A program made the position numbers and the translations under genes. The notes beneath the pieces were generated by a model. It had not been told where the DNA came from. It did no database searches and worked only from the letters and a program-made list of their open reading frames with translations. Of a DNA stretch of 34,117 nucleotides, positions 7,191 to 15,859 are shown piece after piece (the stretch's first letter is position 1; the number at the start of each line of letters is the position of its first letter). The stretch spans positions 1 through 34,117 of the forward strand of contig DAISIL010000033.1 in the NCBI GenBank assembly GCA_036822015.1, given 5' to 3'. The stretch comes from DAISIL01 sp036822015 (GTDB lineage: Bacteria > Bacteroidota > Bacteroidia > Cytophagales > Bernardetiaceae).

Positions 7191-8411
7191 ATGCTAGACC
7201 TCCAAAAAATACGCGCTGATTTTCCGATTTTGCACCAAGAAGTTCATGGACAGCCCCTGATCTACTTCGATAACGCAGCGACTTCCCAAAAACCCCGTGT
7301 GGTTATTGATGCCCTCAACGACTATTATTGTGGCTACAACTCCAACGTACATCGCGGGGCGCACAGCCTGGCAGACAAGGCTACGGTTGTTTTTGAGCAA
7401 ACCCGCAAGGCGGTACAGGCGTTCATTGGTGCCGAGCATTTGGAGGAAATCATTTTTACGCGAGGAACCACCGAAGGCATCAACTTGATTGCCCAAAGTT
7501 ATGGGCGTTCGACCCTCAAAGCCGGTGATGAAATCATCCTTTCCCAGATGGAGCATCACTCCAATATCGTCCCCTGGCAGATGGTTGCCCAGCAAACCGG
7601 GGCTGTCATTAAGGTCATTCCCGTTACCGAAGCCGGCGAACTAGACATGGAGGCTTTTGCGGGTCTGCTTTCCCAACGCACCAAAGTCGTCTCGGTGGTG
7701 CATATCTCGAATGCCCTCGGAACGATCAACCCAGTGGAGCAGATCATTCGGCAGGCGCACGCCGTAGGGGCGGTTGTGCTGGTGGACGGAGCGCAATCTT
7801 GCCCACATCTGGACATTGACGTACAGGCGATGGACGCTGATTTTTATGTTTTTTCGGGACACAAAATGTACGGACCTACGGGCATTGGCATCCTTTATGG
7901 CAAACGAGAACTCCTCGAAGCTATGCCTCCTTACATGGGGGGGGGCGAGATGATCGACAACGTATCCTTTGCCGGTACGACCTACAACGAACTCCCCTAT
8001 AAGTTTGAGGCCGGCACGCCCAATATCGCCGATACCATCGCCCTCCAAACAGCCATCGCCTATATCGACCAAATCGGAAAGGACAAAATCGCTGCCCACG
8101 AGAACGAACTCCTTCAATATGCTACCCCTCTCCTGGAGGCTATCCCGAAGTTGCGCCTGATCGGGACGGCAGAGAAGAAAACCAGCGTTTTTTCTTTTGT
8201 CGTCGAGGGCGTACACCACTACGACCTCGGCATGATGCTCGATACGCGGGGTATCGCCGTCAGGACGGGACACCACTGCACCCAGCCGCTGATGGATCAC
8301 CTGGGCATTGCCGGAACGGTGCGTGCCTCTTTGGCCATCTATAACACCAAAGCCGAGGTAGATCGCTTTGTCGAGGAACTGGATGCCTTGATCGCCCAAC
8401 TATCGCGTTAG
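7191..8411 (+). CDS. sufS: Cysteine desulfurase, SufS type
   Basis: This PLP enzyme removes sulfur from cysteine as a persulfide for Fe-S cluster assembly and other thio-cofactors. The product is 406 residues from ATG 7191. An in-frame GTG at 7182 is a less likely start, since MLDLQKIRADFPIL is typical. The PLP lysine is Lys225 in VFSGHKMYGPTGIG. The catalytic cysteine is Cys363 in RTGHHCTQP, the hallmark RxGHHC of group II (SufS/CsdA) enzymes rather than IscS. Other family marks are FDNAATSQKP, NVHRGAHSLADKAT and FTRGTTEGINL. The usual neighbours sufB, sufC and sufD are absent, so it is a detached member of the Suf pathway. Confidence 0.95.
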   Translation: MLDLQKIRADFPILHQEVHGQPLIYFDNAATSQKPRVVIDALNDYYCGYNSNVHRGAHSLADKATVVFEQTRKAVQAFIGAEHLEEIIFTRGTTEGINLIAQSYGRSTLKAGDEIILSQMEHHSNIVPWQMVAQQTGAVIKVIPVTEAGELDMEAFAGLLSQRTKVVSVVHISNALGTINPVEQIIRQAHAVGAVVLVDGAQSCPHLDIDVQAMDADFYVFSGHKMYGPTGIGILYGKRELLEAMPPYMGGGEMIDNVSFAGTTYNELPYKFEAGTPNIADTIALQTAIAYIDQIGKDKIAAHENELLQYATPLLEAIPKLRLIGTAEKKTSVFSFVVEGVHHYDLGMMLDTRGIAVRTGHHCTQPLMDHLGIAGTVRASLAIYNTKAEVDRFVEELDALIAQLSR

Positions 8412-8453
8412 TTTTGTACTTTCACGCATCCAATGTGATTTTTTGGAGAAAAA

Positions 8454-8486
8454 TTTGCACTTCTTGTTCAGCATATCGTTTCTTTG
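8454..8486 (+). promoter_or_regulatory. Weak candidate promoter of the transglycosylase gene
   Basis: TTTG at 8454-8457 and TTTCTTTG at 8479-8486 are 21 nt apart. The second element lacks the A of TAnnTTTG. It would start transcription about 18 nt before the ATG at 8511. Confidence 0.28.
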
Positions 8487-8510
8487 TATCCATAGACACC
8501 CAGATTGTAT

Positions 8511-10325
8511 ATGAACGCTTCACACGGCTTAGCCCTCATTTTTTCTTGTTTGCTGTTTCCCCTACTCCTCCATGCCCAACAGCCGCCTGCCCACCAACCC
8601 ACAGAGGCTTTCTTAGACCCCCTCCCCTTGCGCCCGCAATTTCAGCGCATCAAGCCACCCCAGGCACAGGAGACCACCGAAGCCGAACCCGAGCAGGCAC
8701 CCGCCCCCACAACAGCAGCAGCAGCCGTAACTGCATCGGAGGCAAAACCCGAAGATATTCAGCCATATACAGCCAAAGACTGGCAAGAAGGCTACTACTG
8801 GTTTCGGGATGTCATCGCCCACCTGACCCAAACCAACATCCCTTATCCGGACTTCGGCAAATACGAAAAGGACATCGCCGATGAGTTGATGATTGCCTCT
8901 GATCTCTTCTTCGATCACGAAGCCGAAGCCCTAACCCTCCTCGAAGAAACACCCCCGGCTATCCCCAATTTTTTGCCTTTCCCTGATGATGCGCTCCTAC
9001 AAGAACGTATGCAAGCCATCGAAAACAAAATTGAGCTTTCCAGCAACGAGACCGTAAAAAAATTTATCTACTATTACGGCGTTCGTGCGCATGGCTTTAC
9101 GCGCGAGCTACGCAACCGAGCCAATATCTATTTCCCGCTCTTTGAAGAAAAACTACGCCAGTACGGGATGCCCGATGAAATCAAATACCTAGCCGTGATT
9201 GAGTCTGCTTTACGCCCCACGATCCGCTCCCATGCAGGGGCCGTGGGTTTGTGGCAATTTATGCCGGCTACCGGAAAGCTCTTTGGCCTCGACGAAAACT
9301 ACTACGTCGATGAACGCATGAACCCCGAGCAGGCCACCGAAGCTGCCTGCAAGTACCTCAAATACCTCTACGGGATGTTCGGCGATTGGGGGTTGGCACT
9401 CTCGGCCTATAACTGCGGACCCGGTAACCTCAAAAAAGCCATACGCCGATCGGGGGGAAAGACAAACTTCTGGGACATCTACGACTATCTCCCCCGTGAA
9501 ACCCGCTCATACCTCCCCCAGTTTATTGCCGTAATGTATCTCTTCAATTACGCCGATGAGCATTTTCTGGCCATCGAAGACCCCTACCACCCCATCGAAA
9601 CGGCCACTATCCAGATCAACGACTACGTCAATCTCAAACGCCTGGCCGATGCCCTCATGGTCTGTTACGATGACCTCCAAAACCTTAACCCCGAACTCAA
9701 GCGCGGCATCGTACCGTACTACATGAACAACTACCAGATCAAGATACCCAAGCAACGCCTGCGCTATTTTCATGTCCATCGTGAGCGCATCGTGGCAGAG
9801 GTGAGCGCAAAGGGCTACTACGAATCCATGGCCCTGACCGACGGCAGCGCGTACTCCTCCTTCTGGAGACCCGTGAGCCGTACCCGCCAGATCGACTACA
9901 CTCCCAAAGCTAGCGTGGCCGCAACGCCGCGCACCCGTTCTGCGCCCGAACCCGAACCCAAAAAAGGAGCGCACAAAATCATTTACACCGTCAAATCTGG
10001 GGATACCGTCAGCGACATCGCCAACCACTACGGGGTAAGTATCAATGCCGTTCAGCACTGGAACAACCTCTCCAACAGCCGAATATATCCAGGGCAGCAC
10101 CTGACCATTTGGGCGGACCAACCCGCCAAAGCTATCGCTACGAAGGCAACACCCACGCCTACAGCCGAACCCACAACGCCCACCACACGCACCCACACCG
10201 TACAATCTGGGGATACCCTCTGGGATATTGCCCGAAAGTATGGCATCACCGTAACGCGCCTCCGATTGCTCAACAACCTCTCCTCCGACAAACTGCAAGT
10301 CGGGCAACAACTCAAAGTAGGGTAG
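8511..10325 (+). CDS. Membrane-bound-type lytic murein transglycosylase (MltD-like) with two LysM domains
   Basis: The enzyme should cleave the beta-1,4 MurNAc-GlcNAc bond of peptidoglycan to 1,6-anhydro products during wall remodelling. The 604-residue product begins with a signal peptide (cleavage after LLLHA). A low-complexity Pro/Glu/Ala linker follows to about residue 80. The SLT (goose-lysozyme-like) domain spans roughly 185-330, with catalytic Glu231 in AVIESALRP, then AGAVGLWQFMPATG and LALSAYNCGPGN. Two LysM repeats bind glycan near 485-530 (TVKSGDTVSDIANHYGV) and 560-603 (TVQSGDTLWDIARKYGI), joined by a Thr/Pro linker. The ATG at 8511 is preferred to an in-frame TTG two codons upstream. 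No lipobox is seen, so it is probably periplasmic rather than a lipoprotein. Confidence 0.93.
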   Translation: MNASHGLALIFSCLLFPLLLHAQQPPAHQPTEAFLDPLPLRPQFQRIKPPQAQETTEAEPEQAPAPTTAAAAVTASEAKPEDIQPYTAKDWQEGYYWFRDVIAHLTQTNIPYPDFGKYEKDIADELMIASDLFFDHEAEALTLLEETPPAIPNFLPFPDDALLQERMQAIENKIELSSNETVKKFIYYYGVRAHGFTRELRNRANIYFPLFEEKLRQYGMPDEIKYLAVIESALRPTIRSHAGAVGLWQFMPATGKLFGLDENYYVDERMNPEQATEAACKYLKYLYGMFGDWGLALSAYNCGPGNLKKAIRRSGGKTNFWDIYDYLPRETRSYLPQFIAVMYLFNYADEHFLAIEDPYHPIETATIQINDYVNLKRLADALMVCYDDLQNLNPELKRGIVPYYMNNYQIKIPKQRLRYFHVHRERIVAEVSAKGYYESMALTDGSAYSSFWRPVSRTRQIDYTPKASVAATPRTRSAPEPEPKKGAHKIIYTVKSGDTVSDIANHYGVSINAVQHWNNLSNSRIYPGQHLTIWADQPAKAIATKATPTPTAEPTTPTTRTHTVQSGDTLWDIARKYGITVTRLRLLNNLSSDKLQVGQQLKVG

Positions 10326-10380
10326 GACAAACTTTGGGAAAGCAGCCAAATTAAACCGTATTGTATGTTTTTTTTAGATG

Positions 10381-10393
10381 ACTGACAGTCAGT
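10381..10393. promoter_or_regulatory. Palindrome ACTGACAGTCAGT, possible repressor operator
   Basis: A perfect 6-1-6 inverted repeat in the 153-nt gap upstream of the symporter. The shape resembles operators of TetR-family repressors, but no regulator gene is adjacent, so the assignment is speculative. Confidence 0.35.
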
Positions 10394-10478
10394 GTGTTGG
10401 TGTATTTTTTGTCGCTGATTAGCCATTATCAGTTATCTAAGTGTAGGCCAGGCAAGAAAAATTTGCTTTTTTGCCTCC

Positions 10479-11768
10479 ATGAAAAAGACAATTCCCCTGC
10501 ATTGGCAGATATTGATAGGCATGGCCTTGGGCGTACTGGCCGGTGCGCTCTTTCGGCAACTCGAGCTAGAAACCCTGGTTACGGACTGGATTAAGCCCTT
10601 CGGAACGATTTTTATTAACCTGCTCAAGCTGATCGCCGTTCCGCTCATCCTGGCCTCGCTCATCAAAGGCGTAGCCGATCTGAAAGACATCTCGAAGCTC
10701 TCCAGCATGGGTGGGCGCACGATCCTGATTTATGTGATGACGACCGTTGTTGCTGTTTCGTTGGGGCTGCTGCTAGTCAATGCCTTAGCCCCTGGAAGTT
10801 TTGTCCAGGACGAGACGCGCCAGGCCTTGATGCGCGATTTTGAAAGCGATGCGGCCAGCAAACAGGACGCTGCTGCTGCGGCCCAGTCGCGGGGGCCCTT
10901 GCAGCCACTGGTGGATATTGTGCCGGATAATATCTTTGGTGCGGCAGCCGATAACGGCAATATGTTGCAGGTGATCTTTTTTGCTATATTTTTTGGCGTA
11001 GCCCTAATCCTAATCCCCGAATCGAAGGCAGGCATTGTGAAGGCTTTTTTTGATGGCATCAATGATGTCATCTTGAAGATGATTGATTTGGTCATGCTTG
11101 CGGCGCCCTACGGCGTTTTTGCTTTGTTGGCGGCTTTGGTAGCCGAAGCTCCGAGTGTGAGCATCTTCAAGGCTTTGGGGGCATACATGGCGACGGTCTT
11201 GCTGGGGCTAGCCTTGATGATGTTTGTTTTTTATCCCTTGCTCGTCAAAGTGCTGACGGGCAACTCACCTATCTTTTTCTTGAAGGGCATTGCTCCTGCC
11301 CAGCTGCTGGCCTTCTCGACAAGCTCCAGCGCGGCCACATTGCCCGTAACGATGGACTGCGTGGAGGAGAACCTCGGGGTACGTAAGGAGGTCAGTAGTT
11401 TTGTCTTGCCGGTCGGGGCAACGATCAACATGGACGGGACAAGTCTCTATCAGGCCGTAGCGGCGGTCTTTATTGCGCAGGCTCTCGGGATGGATGCCGC
11501 CTTAACGCTCGGCAATCAGTTGAGTATCGTCGTTACGGCTACGCTGGCATCCATTGGAGCGGCGGCCGTGCCTGGGGCTGGTATTCTGATGCTGATTATC
11601 GTCCTGGAACAGATCGGCGTACCCTCGGCTGGGGTAGCGCTGATTTTTGCCGTGGATCGTCCCCTGGATATGTGCCGAACAGCCGTAAACGTAACCGGCG
11701 ATGCTGCTGTATCGCTTTGTATTCAAGGAAGAAACAACAAAAAAGAAAAAGACCTGCAAGGTTCTTGA
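10479..11768 (+). CDS. Dicarboxylate/amino acid:cation symporter (DAACS family)
   Basis: This inner-membrane carrier imports C4-dicarboxylates or acidic amino acids with Na+ or H+. The product is 429 residues with about eight transmembrane segments and the two re-entrant hairpins of the family. The first hairpin carries the serine-rich FSTSSSAATLPVT. The second ion/substrate motif is GATINMDGTSLYQ, followed by GAAAVPGAGILML and the helix 8 region ALIFAVDRPLDMCRTAVNVTGD, whose Asp and Arg contact substrate and cation. Between segments 2 and 5 is an Ala/Asp-rich periplasmic stretch (RDFESDAASKQDAAAAAQSR). The gene is monocistronic; the 5' arm of its terminator overlaps its last codons. Substrate choice between glutamate, aspartate and dicarboxylates cannot be read from the sequence. 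Confidence 0.93.
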   Translation: MKKTIPLHWQILIGMALGVLAGALFRQLELETLVTDWIKPFGTIFINLLKLIAVPLILASLIKGVADLKDISKLSSMGGRTILIYVMTTVVAVSLGLLLVNALAPGSFVQDETRQALMRDFESDAASKQDAAAAAQSRGPLQPLVDIVPDNIFGAAADNGNMLQVIFFAIFFGVALILIPESKAGIVKAFFDGINDVILKMIDLVMLAAPYGVFALLAALVAEAPSVSIFKALGAYMATVLLGLALMMFVFYPLLVKVLTGNSPIFFLKGIAPAQLLAFSTSSSAATLPVTMDCVEENLGVRKEVSSFVLPVGATINMDGTSLYQAVAAVFIAQALGMDAALTLGNQLSIVVTATLASIGAAAVPGAGILMLIIVLEQIGVPSAGVALIFAVDRPLDMCRTAVNVTGDAAVSLCIQGRNNKKEKDLQGS

Positions 11769-11783
11769 TACCTTACAGGTCTT
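11749..11783. terminator. Bidirectional hairpin terminator
   Basis: Arms AAGACCTGCAAGG (11749-11761) and CCTTACAGGTCTT (11771-11783) form a 13-bp stem with one mismatch and a 9-nt loop. The preceding A-rich run serves as a T tract for the minus strand, so it best fits ending the DUF1573 gene as well as the symporter. The left arm lies inside the symporter coding sequence and its stop codon falls in the loop. Confidence 0.72.
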
Positions 11784-11804
11784 CACAACAAAAGCAAAGT
11801 ATGG

Positions 11805-12224
11805 CTAGTCGTTGCTCTGATCGGGCATCGCGACCGTACCTACCAAAGCTACATTGGTGGTCTTCATTTGGTCTTCTTGTCCGTCTTTGCCTTTGACGGT
11901 ATAGCTGATCGTAACCACTTTGCGCTGATAGCCTTGCTTGCCTCGGGTATTGAAGATAGCGTTGATATTTGCCGTTTCTCCGGCCGCGATGGGTTCGCGG
12001 GGCCACTGCGGAACTGTACAGCCACAGGTGGTACGTACGTTCGTAATCACGATGGGGTTAGGGCTAGCGTTGGTAAACTTAAAGTTATGATCTACTTGCT
12101 CACCTTGTTTTACCGTCCCGAACTCGTAATTTACTTCATCAAAACTCAACTCGCTTCCTTCTTGGGCCAGGGCTGCGGTAAGGCCAATAATGAAAGCTCC
12201 GATAAAGAACAGAAATTTTTTCAT
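11805..12224 (-). CDS. DUF1573 domain secreted protein
   Basis: A 139-residue exported protein: signal peptide MKKFLFFIGAFIIGLTAALA with cleavage before QEGS, then one DUF1573 domain (an immunoglobulin-like fold). The family signature is visible as FDEVNYEFGTVKQGEQVDHNF and the conserved TTCGCTVPQWPREPIAAGETA segment. The Cys-x-Cys pair of that segment is present. DUF1573 proteins are abundant in Bacteroidota and their function is unknown; a structural or adhesion role in the envelope is only inferred from the fold. It is transcribed alone toward the shared terminator at 11749-11783. A possible promoter (TTTG, 21 nt, TAACTTTC on the minus strand) lies in the divergent region before the next gene. 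Confidence 0.9.
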   Translation of the reverse strand: MKKFLFFIGAFIIGLTAALAQEGSELSFDEVNYEFGTVKQGEQVDHNFKFTNASPNPIVITNVRTTCGCTVPQWPREPIAAGETANINAIFNTRGKQGYQRKVVTISYTVKGKDGQEDQMKTTNVALVGTVAMPDQSND

Positions 12225-12370
12225 AGGAAATAAATGATTTGATGGAATAAAATGAAAAGAGAAAGCGGGCTGTCCTGTAACATTTACGCCACGATTCCCG
12301 TTTCTTTACGGAAAGTTAGTGCATAAAGTTTGCCTAGCTCAAATACAGCCCGTTAAAGATTGTTTAAACC

Positions 12371-12880
12371 ATGCCAAATACTACTTTTTCTTGGATTTGT
12401 CTTATCTTCTTGTCTTTTGGTCTCCTTTCGGCTTGCGACGAAGACCCCGACCTGGGGGAGGCGCAATTTCCCGAAGGGCAGATTTGGGCGACCATCGAAA
12501 ATACTTTTTTTCGCTTCGATACCCCGGGTGGTCTTCGCCCCCAGGATGCCAATGGCTATGTTGCCGCCAATCAGTTTGTCAATATCACCCGACAAACCTC
12601 CGAGCGTTTTTATGGCGTAGCCCAAATTCGGCTCCTCCGTACCCAACTCGAAGACCTCACCTATCCAGCAACACTCTCGGAAAACTTCGTTTTTACGTTC
12701 CGGCCCGAGCCTAACGTAGCCTTTACGGGGCGTGATGGCAGTGTGCAGATACTCCTAGAACGATTTGAGGATGATCTTCTTGAGGGGACGTTTTCAGGGA
12801 CGATCCGCAACGAAGATAACCCTGGGCAGGCCTTGCTGGTACGCGAAGGACGTTTCAAAATTCGTCTATTACGCTTCTAA
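12371..12880 (+). CDS. Hypothetical lipoprotein
   Basis: I do not recognise the family. The 169-residue product has a lipoprotein signal peptide ending in the lipobox LLSAC, with lipidated Cys at about residue 22 followed by DEDPDLG. The acidic start of the mature part is common in Bacteroidota lipoproteins displayed at the cell surface (the surface-export motif is typically S-D/E-rich after the Cys), but surface location is inference. The mature part looks all-beta: IWATIENTFFRFDT, RFYGVAQIRLLRTQL, VQILLERFEDDLLEGTFSGTI, GRFKIRLLRF. The phrase DLLEGTFSGTIRN...V.EGRF resembles small Bacteroidota lipoproteins with a terminal G.F motif that may bind ligands. The nuclease gene starts 20 nt downstream, so co-transcription is likely. 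Confidence 0.82.
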   Translation: MPNTTFSWICLIFLSFGLLSACDEDPDLGEAQFPEGQIWATIENTFFRFDTPGGLRPQDANGYVAANQFVNITRQTSERFYGVAQIRLLRTQLEDLTYPATLSENFVFTFRPEPNVAFTGRDGSVQILLERFEDDLLEGTFSGTIRNEDNPGQALLVREGRFKIRLLRF

Positions 12881-12900
12881 AACCCTTACCAACAAAGCAA

Positions 12901-15783
12901 ATGCCTTTATCATTTTTGGAAGAAGTAGCACAAGGGCTTACCCAAAAGTTTGGACAAGACCTGGCCCGATGTTATCTCGTGCTGCCCTCCCGTCGGGCTT
13001 GTATGTACCTGAAGCTCTATCTCTCCGAACGCGCCCGAGAAGTTGTCTTTGCGCCGCATATCCTTTCGATGGAGGATTTTATTCACGGGCTGGCCCAGGT
13101 GGAGGTGGAGGAAAGTACGTCTCTGCTCTTCGACCTCTTTGAAAGTTACCGCAGTTTTGATGACCAAAAGGAGACCTCCCTGGAGCGGTTTGCGCCCTTA
13201 GGTACGATTATTCTCCGAGATTTCAACCTCATGGATCGGGAGCTACTCGATGCCAAGGCCCTCTTTGCGTACATGAACGACCTACAAGCGATCGAGCGTT
13301 GGGGAGAAATGTTTGGGCAAGACATCCAACTCCAAACCGGTAGTAGCATTCCAGGTTATCACCGCTTTTGGCAGCAACTCCAAAAGACCTATTTTGACTT
13401 CACCCAACGCCTGAACCGACAAAACAAAGCCTACAGCGGTATGGCTTATCGTTTGGTCTGTGAACAAATCGAAAGTATTATTCAAGAAAAAGATATTTTT
13501 CATGTAGCTTTTATTGGTTTTAGTCAGTTTTCAAAATCCGAAGAACAAATTATCCGAAAGCTCATCAAGCACAAGCGAGCCTCCACCTATTGGGATGCCG
13601 ATCACTACTACCTCGATGACCCCTTCCACGAAGCGGGCGACTACCTGCGCACTTACCGAGACCGATTCTGGGAAAAAGAACTCCTGTACTGCAACCGCCA
13701 CATTGCCGAAGAACCCAAGACGATTACCTTCGTTGCCGTCGATCATGCGATCATGCAAGCCAAACTCGTCGGACAGCTCCTCCAGGAGACCCTAAGCCAA
13801 ATTGCCGAGGAAGGAGCGATAGCAGATTTTAAAAATCGTCGCAACCACATGGCGATTTTGCTGCCTGACGAGTCGCTCTTGATGCCCATCTTGTACGCAC
13901 TCCCCGAAGATCATCCCGAGCTAGACCTTAGTCAGGCGATCAATATCACGATGGGGGTTTCGCTGCGCAATACGCCGCTCTTTACCTTGATCCAAAATGT
14001 CTTTTTGATGCAAGAAAACCGCTCTTGGCAAGGGGGGAAAAGCAGTATCTATCACAAAGACATCGCCCGAATGCTCCAGCACCCCTACCTTTATCTGCCT
14101 GAGCGAGATGAGGAATCGCCGCTTTTTAAGATGGAGAAAGAAAACCAGATTTATGTGCCTTTGCAGGAGCTAGAAGCCTATCCCATCAACGGAAAATTTT
14201 ACAAACGCTTCTTCAAGTCCTGGCAAAAAGATAACATACATAGCGTTTTTGTTTACTTTTACGATCTCATTGAGTTTTTAGCTAATCGCTTTTCAGGATC
14301 GAAGTTTTCATTAGATAATGAATATCTTTTTCAGTTTTATACCCTGCTCAAGCGTCTCCAAAACATCCTCGAAGCCAATCAAGAACCCATTGCTATCGCA
14401 ACTTTTAAGCAGTTTTTGTTTGAAGCCATCCGCGAAACCAAAATCCCCTTTACGGGCGAGCCCATCAACCCAATCCAGATTATGGGGATGCTAGAAAGCC
14501 GCGCCCTGGACTTCGATCACGTGATTATCTTATCTTGTAATGAAGGTACGCTTCCCCAGGGAAAAAGCTACAATTCCGTTATTCCTTTCGATATTAAAAA
14601 ACAGTTTGGGCTGCCGACTCACCTAGCCAGCGAGTCCTCGTTTGCTTATACCTTTTATCGTTTGCTGCACAGGGCCAAGCGTATTACGCTCATCTACACC
14701 ACCGATCCAGACCTGACGGGCGGAGGCGAACCCAGCCGCTATTTGAGCCAAATCGAACACGAGATGGCTGATCTGCCTCACATCACGATCCAGAAAAGCC
14801 GCGTAAATCTGCCCCTGCCCCAACGCAAAAAAAATAAGATACAGGTCGCCAAAACCGAACAGGTGCAAGAAAACCTATACCGCTACCTGACGGAGGAAGG
14901 ACTCACGCCGACGCACATCAGCAGCTATCTCAAAGATCCGCTTTCGTTTTTTGAACAAAAAATACTGCATCTTTATCAAGGGGAAGGTGTTTCGGAAGAA
15001 CTCGAAACGCTGGCTTTCGGCAACTTGATTCATCAGTCCATAGAAGCACTTTTTGAGCCATTTATCACCAAAGCGATCAACGAAAATACCATCCGTACAA
15101 TCTTACAAACAACGGACTTAACAGCGCTCGTAACGGATATACTCACCCAAAATGCCGGTGGTATCTTACAAGACCGAGGCAAGACGTACTTACTCAAACA
15201 GACAGCCGTTGGGCTACTAGAAGAATTTTTGGAGGAGCAGAGCCAGGAGCCAAACTATCAATTATTGGCACAAGAGTATCTCATGCAAACGATCATTCCC
15301 GTAAAGGTCTCCCAGGATTTGACCCTGCCCGTCAAACTCTGCGGGACTGCCGATCGGATCGTTTACACCCAACAAGGTGAACTGCGGCTCATCGACTTCA
15401 AGACCGGCAAACTCAACGCCGCCATGCTCAAGATTGAGACCATCCACGCACTGCTCCACGAACCCCAAAAGTCGCAAGCCCTACAGCTGATCTTGTATCA
15501 TTATTTGCTCCTTCGTTTGGTACAAGCCCCCGAACAGACAACACTTTTTGCCCAACTGCCCACTCTCCCTAGCCCAGATCGCGTAGCAGCTTGCTTTCTT
15601 TTTTTTAAGGCACTTGACGAAAAATACCAGACCTACGAAATTAAAGAAAAACCATCTTATCCAGATAGATTCATGCAAGAAGTAGAGGCATTCATTGAAC
15701 TCCTTGTCAAGGATATGTTGGATGCCAGTAAGCCGTTTAGCCGTGATTTTGAAATAAGCGTAGAAGACCTTGCTTTTTCTTGA
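12901..15783 (+). CDS. AddB-like PD-(D/E)XK nuclease family protein
   Basis: A 960-residue protein of the AddB/RecB-nuclease type, likely acting on DNA ends in repair. The N-terminal part is a degenerate UvrD-like helicase fold: where AddB has a Walker A motif, this reads YLVLPSRRACMYLK and lacks GKS/T. Mid-protein there are helicase-like landmarks (FDHVIILSCNEGTLPQG). The C-terminal nuclease contains SSYLKDPLSFFEQKIL, FGNLIH with His711, Asp about 819 in GTADRIVY, and the catalytic DFK at 832-834 in LIDFKTGK. The Cys cluster that holds a 4Fe-4S centre in AddB is missing: the helix before the nuclease has Lys-Asp-Pro where CPRRFF-type motifs occur, and no CxxxxxC pair follows. No addA lies beside it. 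Bacteroidota often carry such a protein; its partner is unknown here. Confidence 0.88.
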   Translation: MPLSFLEEVAQGLTQKFGQDLARCYLVLPSRRACMYLKLYLSERAREVVFAPHILSMEDFIHGLAQVEVEESTSLLFDLFESYRSFDDQKETSLERFAPLGTIILRDFNLMDRELLDAKALFAYMNDLQAIERWGEMFGQDIQLQTGSSIPGYHRFWQQLQKTYFDFTQRLNRQNKAYSGMAYRLVCEQIESIIQEKDIFHVAFIGFSQFSKSEEQIIRKLIKHKRASTYWDADHYYLDDPFHEAGDYLRTYRDRFWEKELLYCNRHIAEEPKTITFVAVDHAIMQAKLVGQLLQETLSQIAEEGAIADFKNRRNHMAILLPDESLLMPILYALPEDHPELDLSQAINITMGVSLRNTPLFTLIQNVFLMQENRSWQGGKSSIYHKDIARMLQHPYLYLPERDEESPLFKMEKENQIYVPLQELEAYPINGKFYKRFFKSWQKDNIHSVFVYFYDLIEFLANRFSGSKFSLDNEYLFQFYTLLKRLQNILEANQEPIAIATFKQFLFEAIRETKIPFTGEPINPIQIMGMLESRALDFDHVIILSCNEGTLPQGKSYNSVIPFDIKKQFGLPTHLASESSFAYTFYRLLHRAKRITLIYTTDPDLTGGGEPSRYLSQIEHEMADLPHITIQKSRVNLPLPQRKKNKIQVAKTEQVQENLYRYLTEEGLTPTHISSYLKDPLSFFEQKILHLYQGEGVSEELETLAFGNLIHQSIEALFEPFITKAINENTIRTILQTTDLTALVTDILTQNAGGILQDRGKTYLLKQTAVGLLEEFLEEQSQEPNYQLLAQEYLMQTIIPVKVSQDLTLPVKLCGTADRIVYTQQGELRLIDFKTGKLNAAMLKIETIHALLHEPQKSQALQLILYHYLLLRLVQAPEQTTLFAQLPTLPSPDRVAACFLFFKALDEKYQTYEIKEKPSYPDRFMQEVEAFIELLVKDMLDASKPFSRDFEISVEDLAFS

Positions 15784-15859
15784 TAAGAAAACGTAGTTTT
15801 GCTGGCCCCATTGATCCTACATCCTACTTTATCTGCTTCACCAAAATTAGCTAAACTCC

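Noticed and set aside
7641..8399. Long minus-strand open frame (252 codons) opposite sufS
   Set aside because: It is the mirror of a highly conserved gene, has no signal or domain, and arises from GC-biased third positions in the sufS frame.
8414..8884. Open frame of 156 codons overlapping the start of the transglycosylase
   Set aside because: It covers the promoter region and the signal-peptide region in another frame and has a Pro/Arg/Ser-rich shadow composition.
9507..10349. Minus-strand open frame of 280 codons opposite the LysM region
   Set aside because: Gly/Val/Phe-rich composition with no recognisable fold; it is a shadow of the SLT/LysM gene, whose motifs are unmistakable.
12264..12356. 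Inverted copies of GCGGGCTGT and ACAGCCCGT about 75 nt apart in the DUF1573/lipoprotein intergenic region
   Set aside because: Too far apart and imperfect to call a structure or operator without comparison to relatives.
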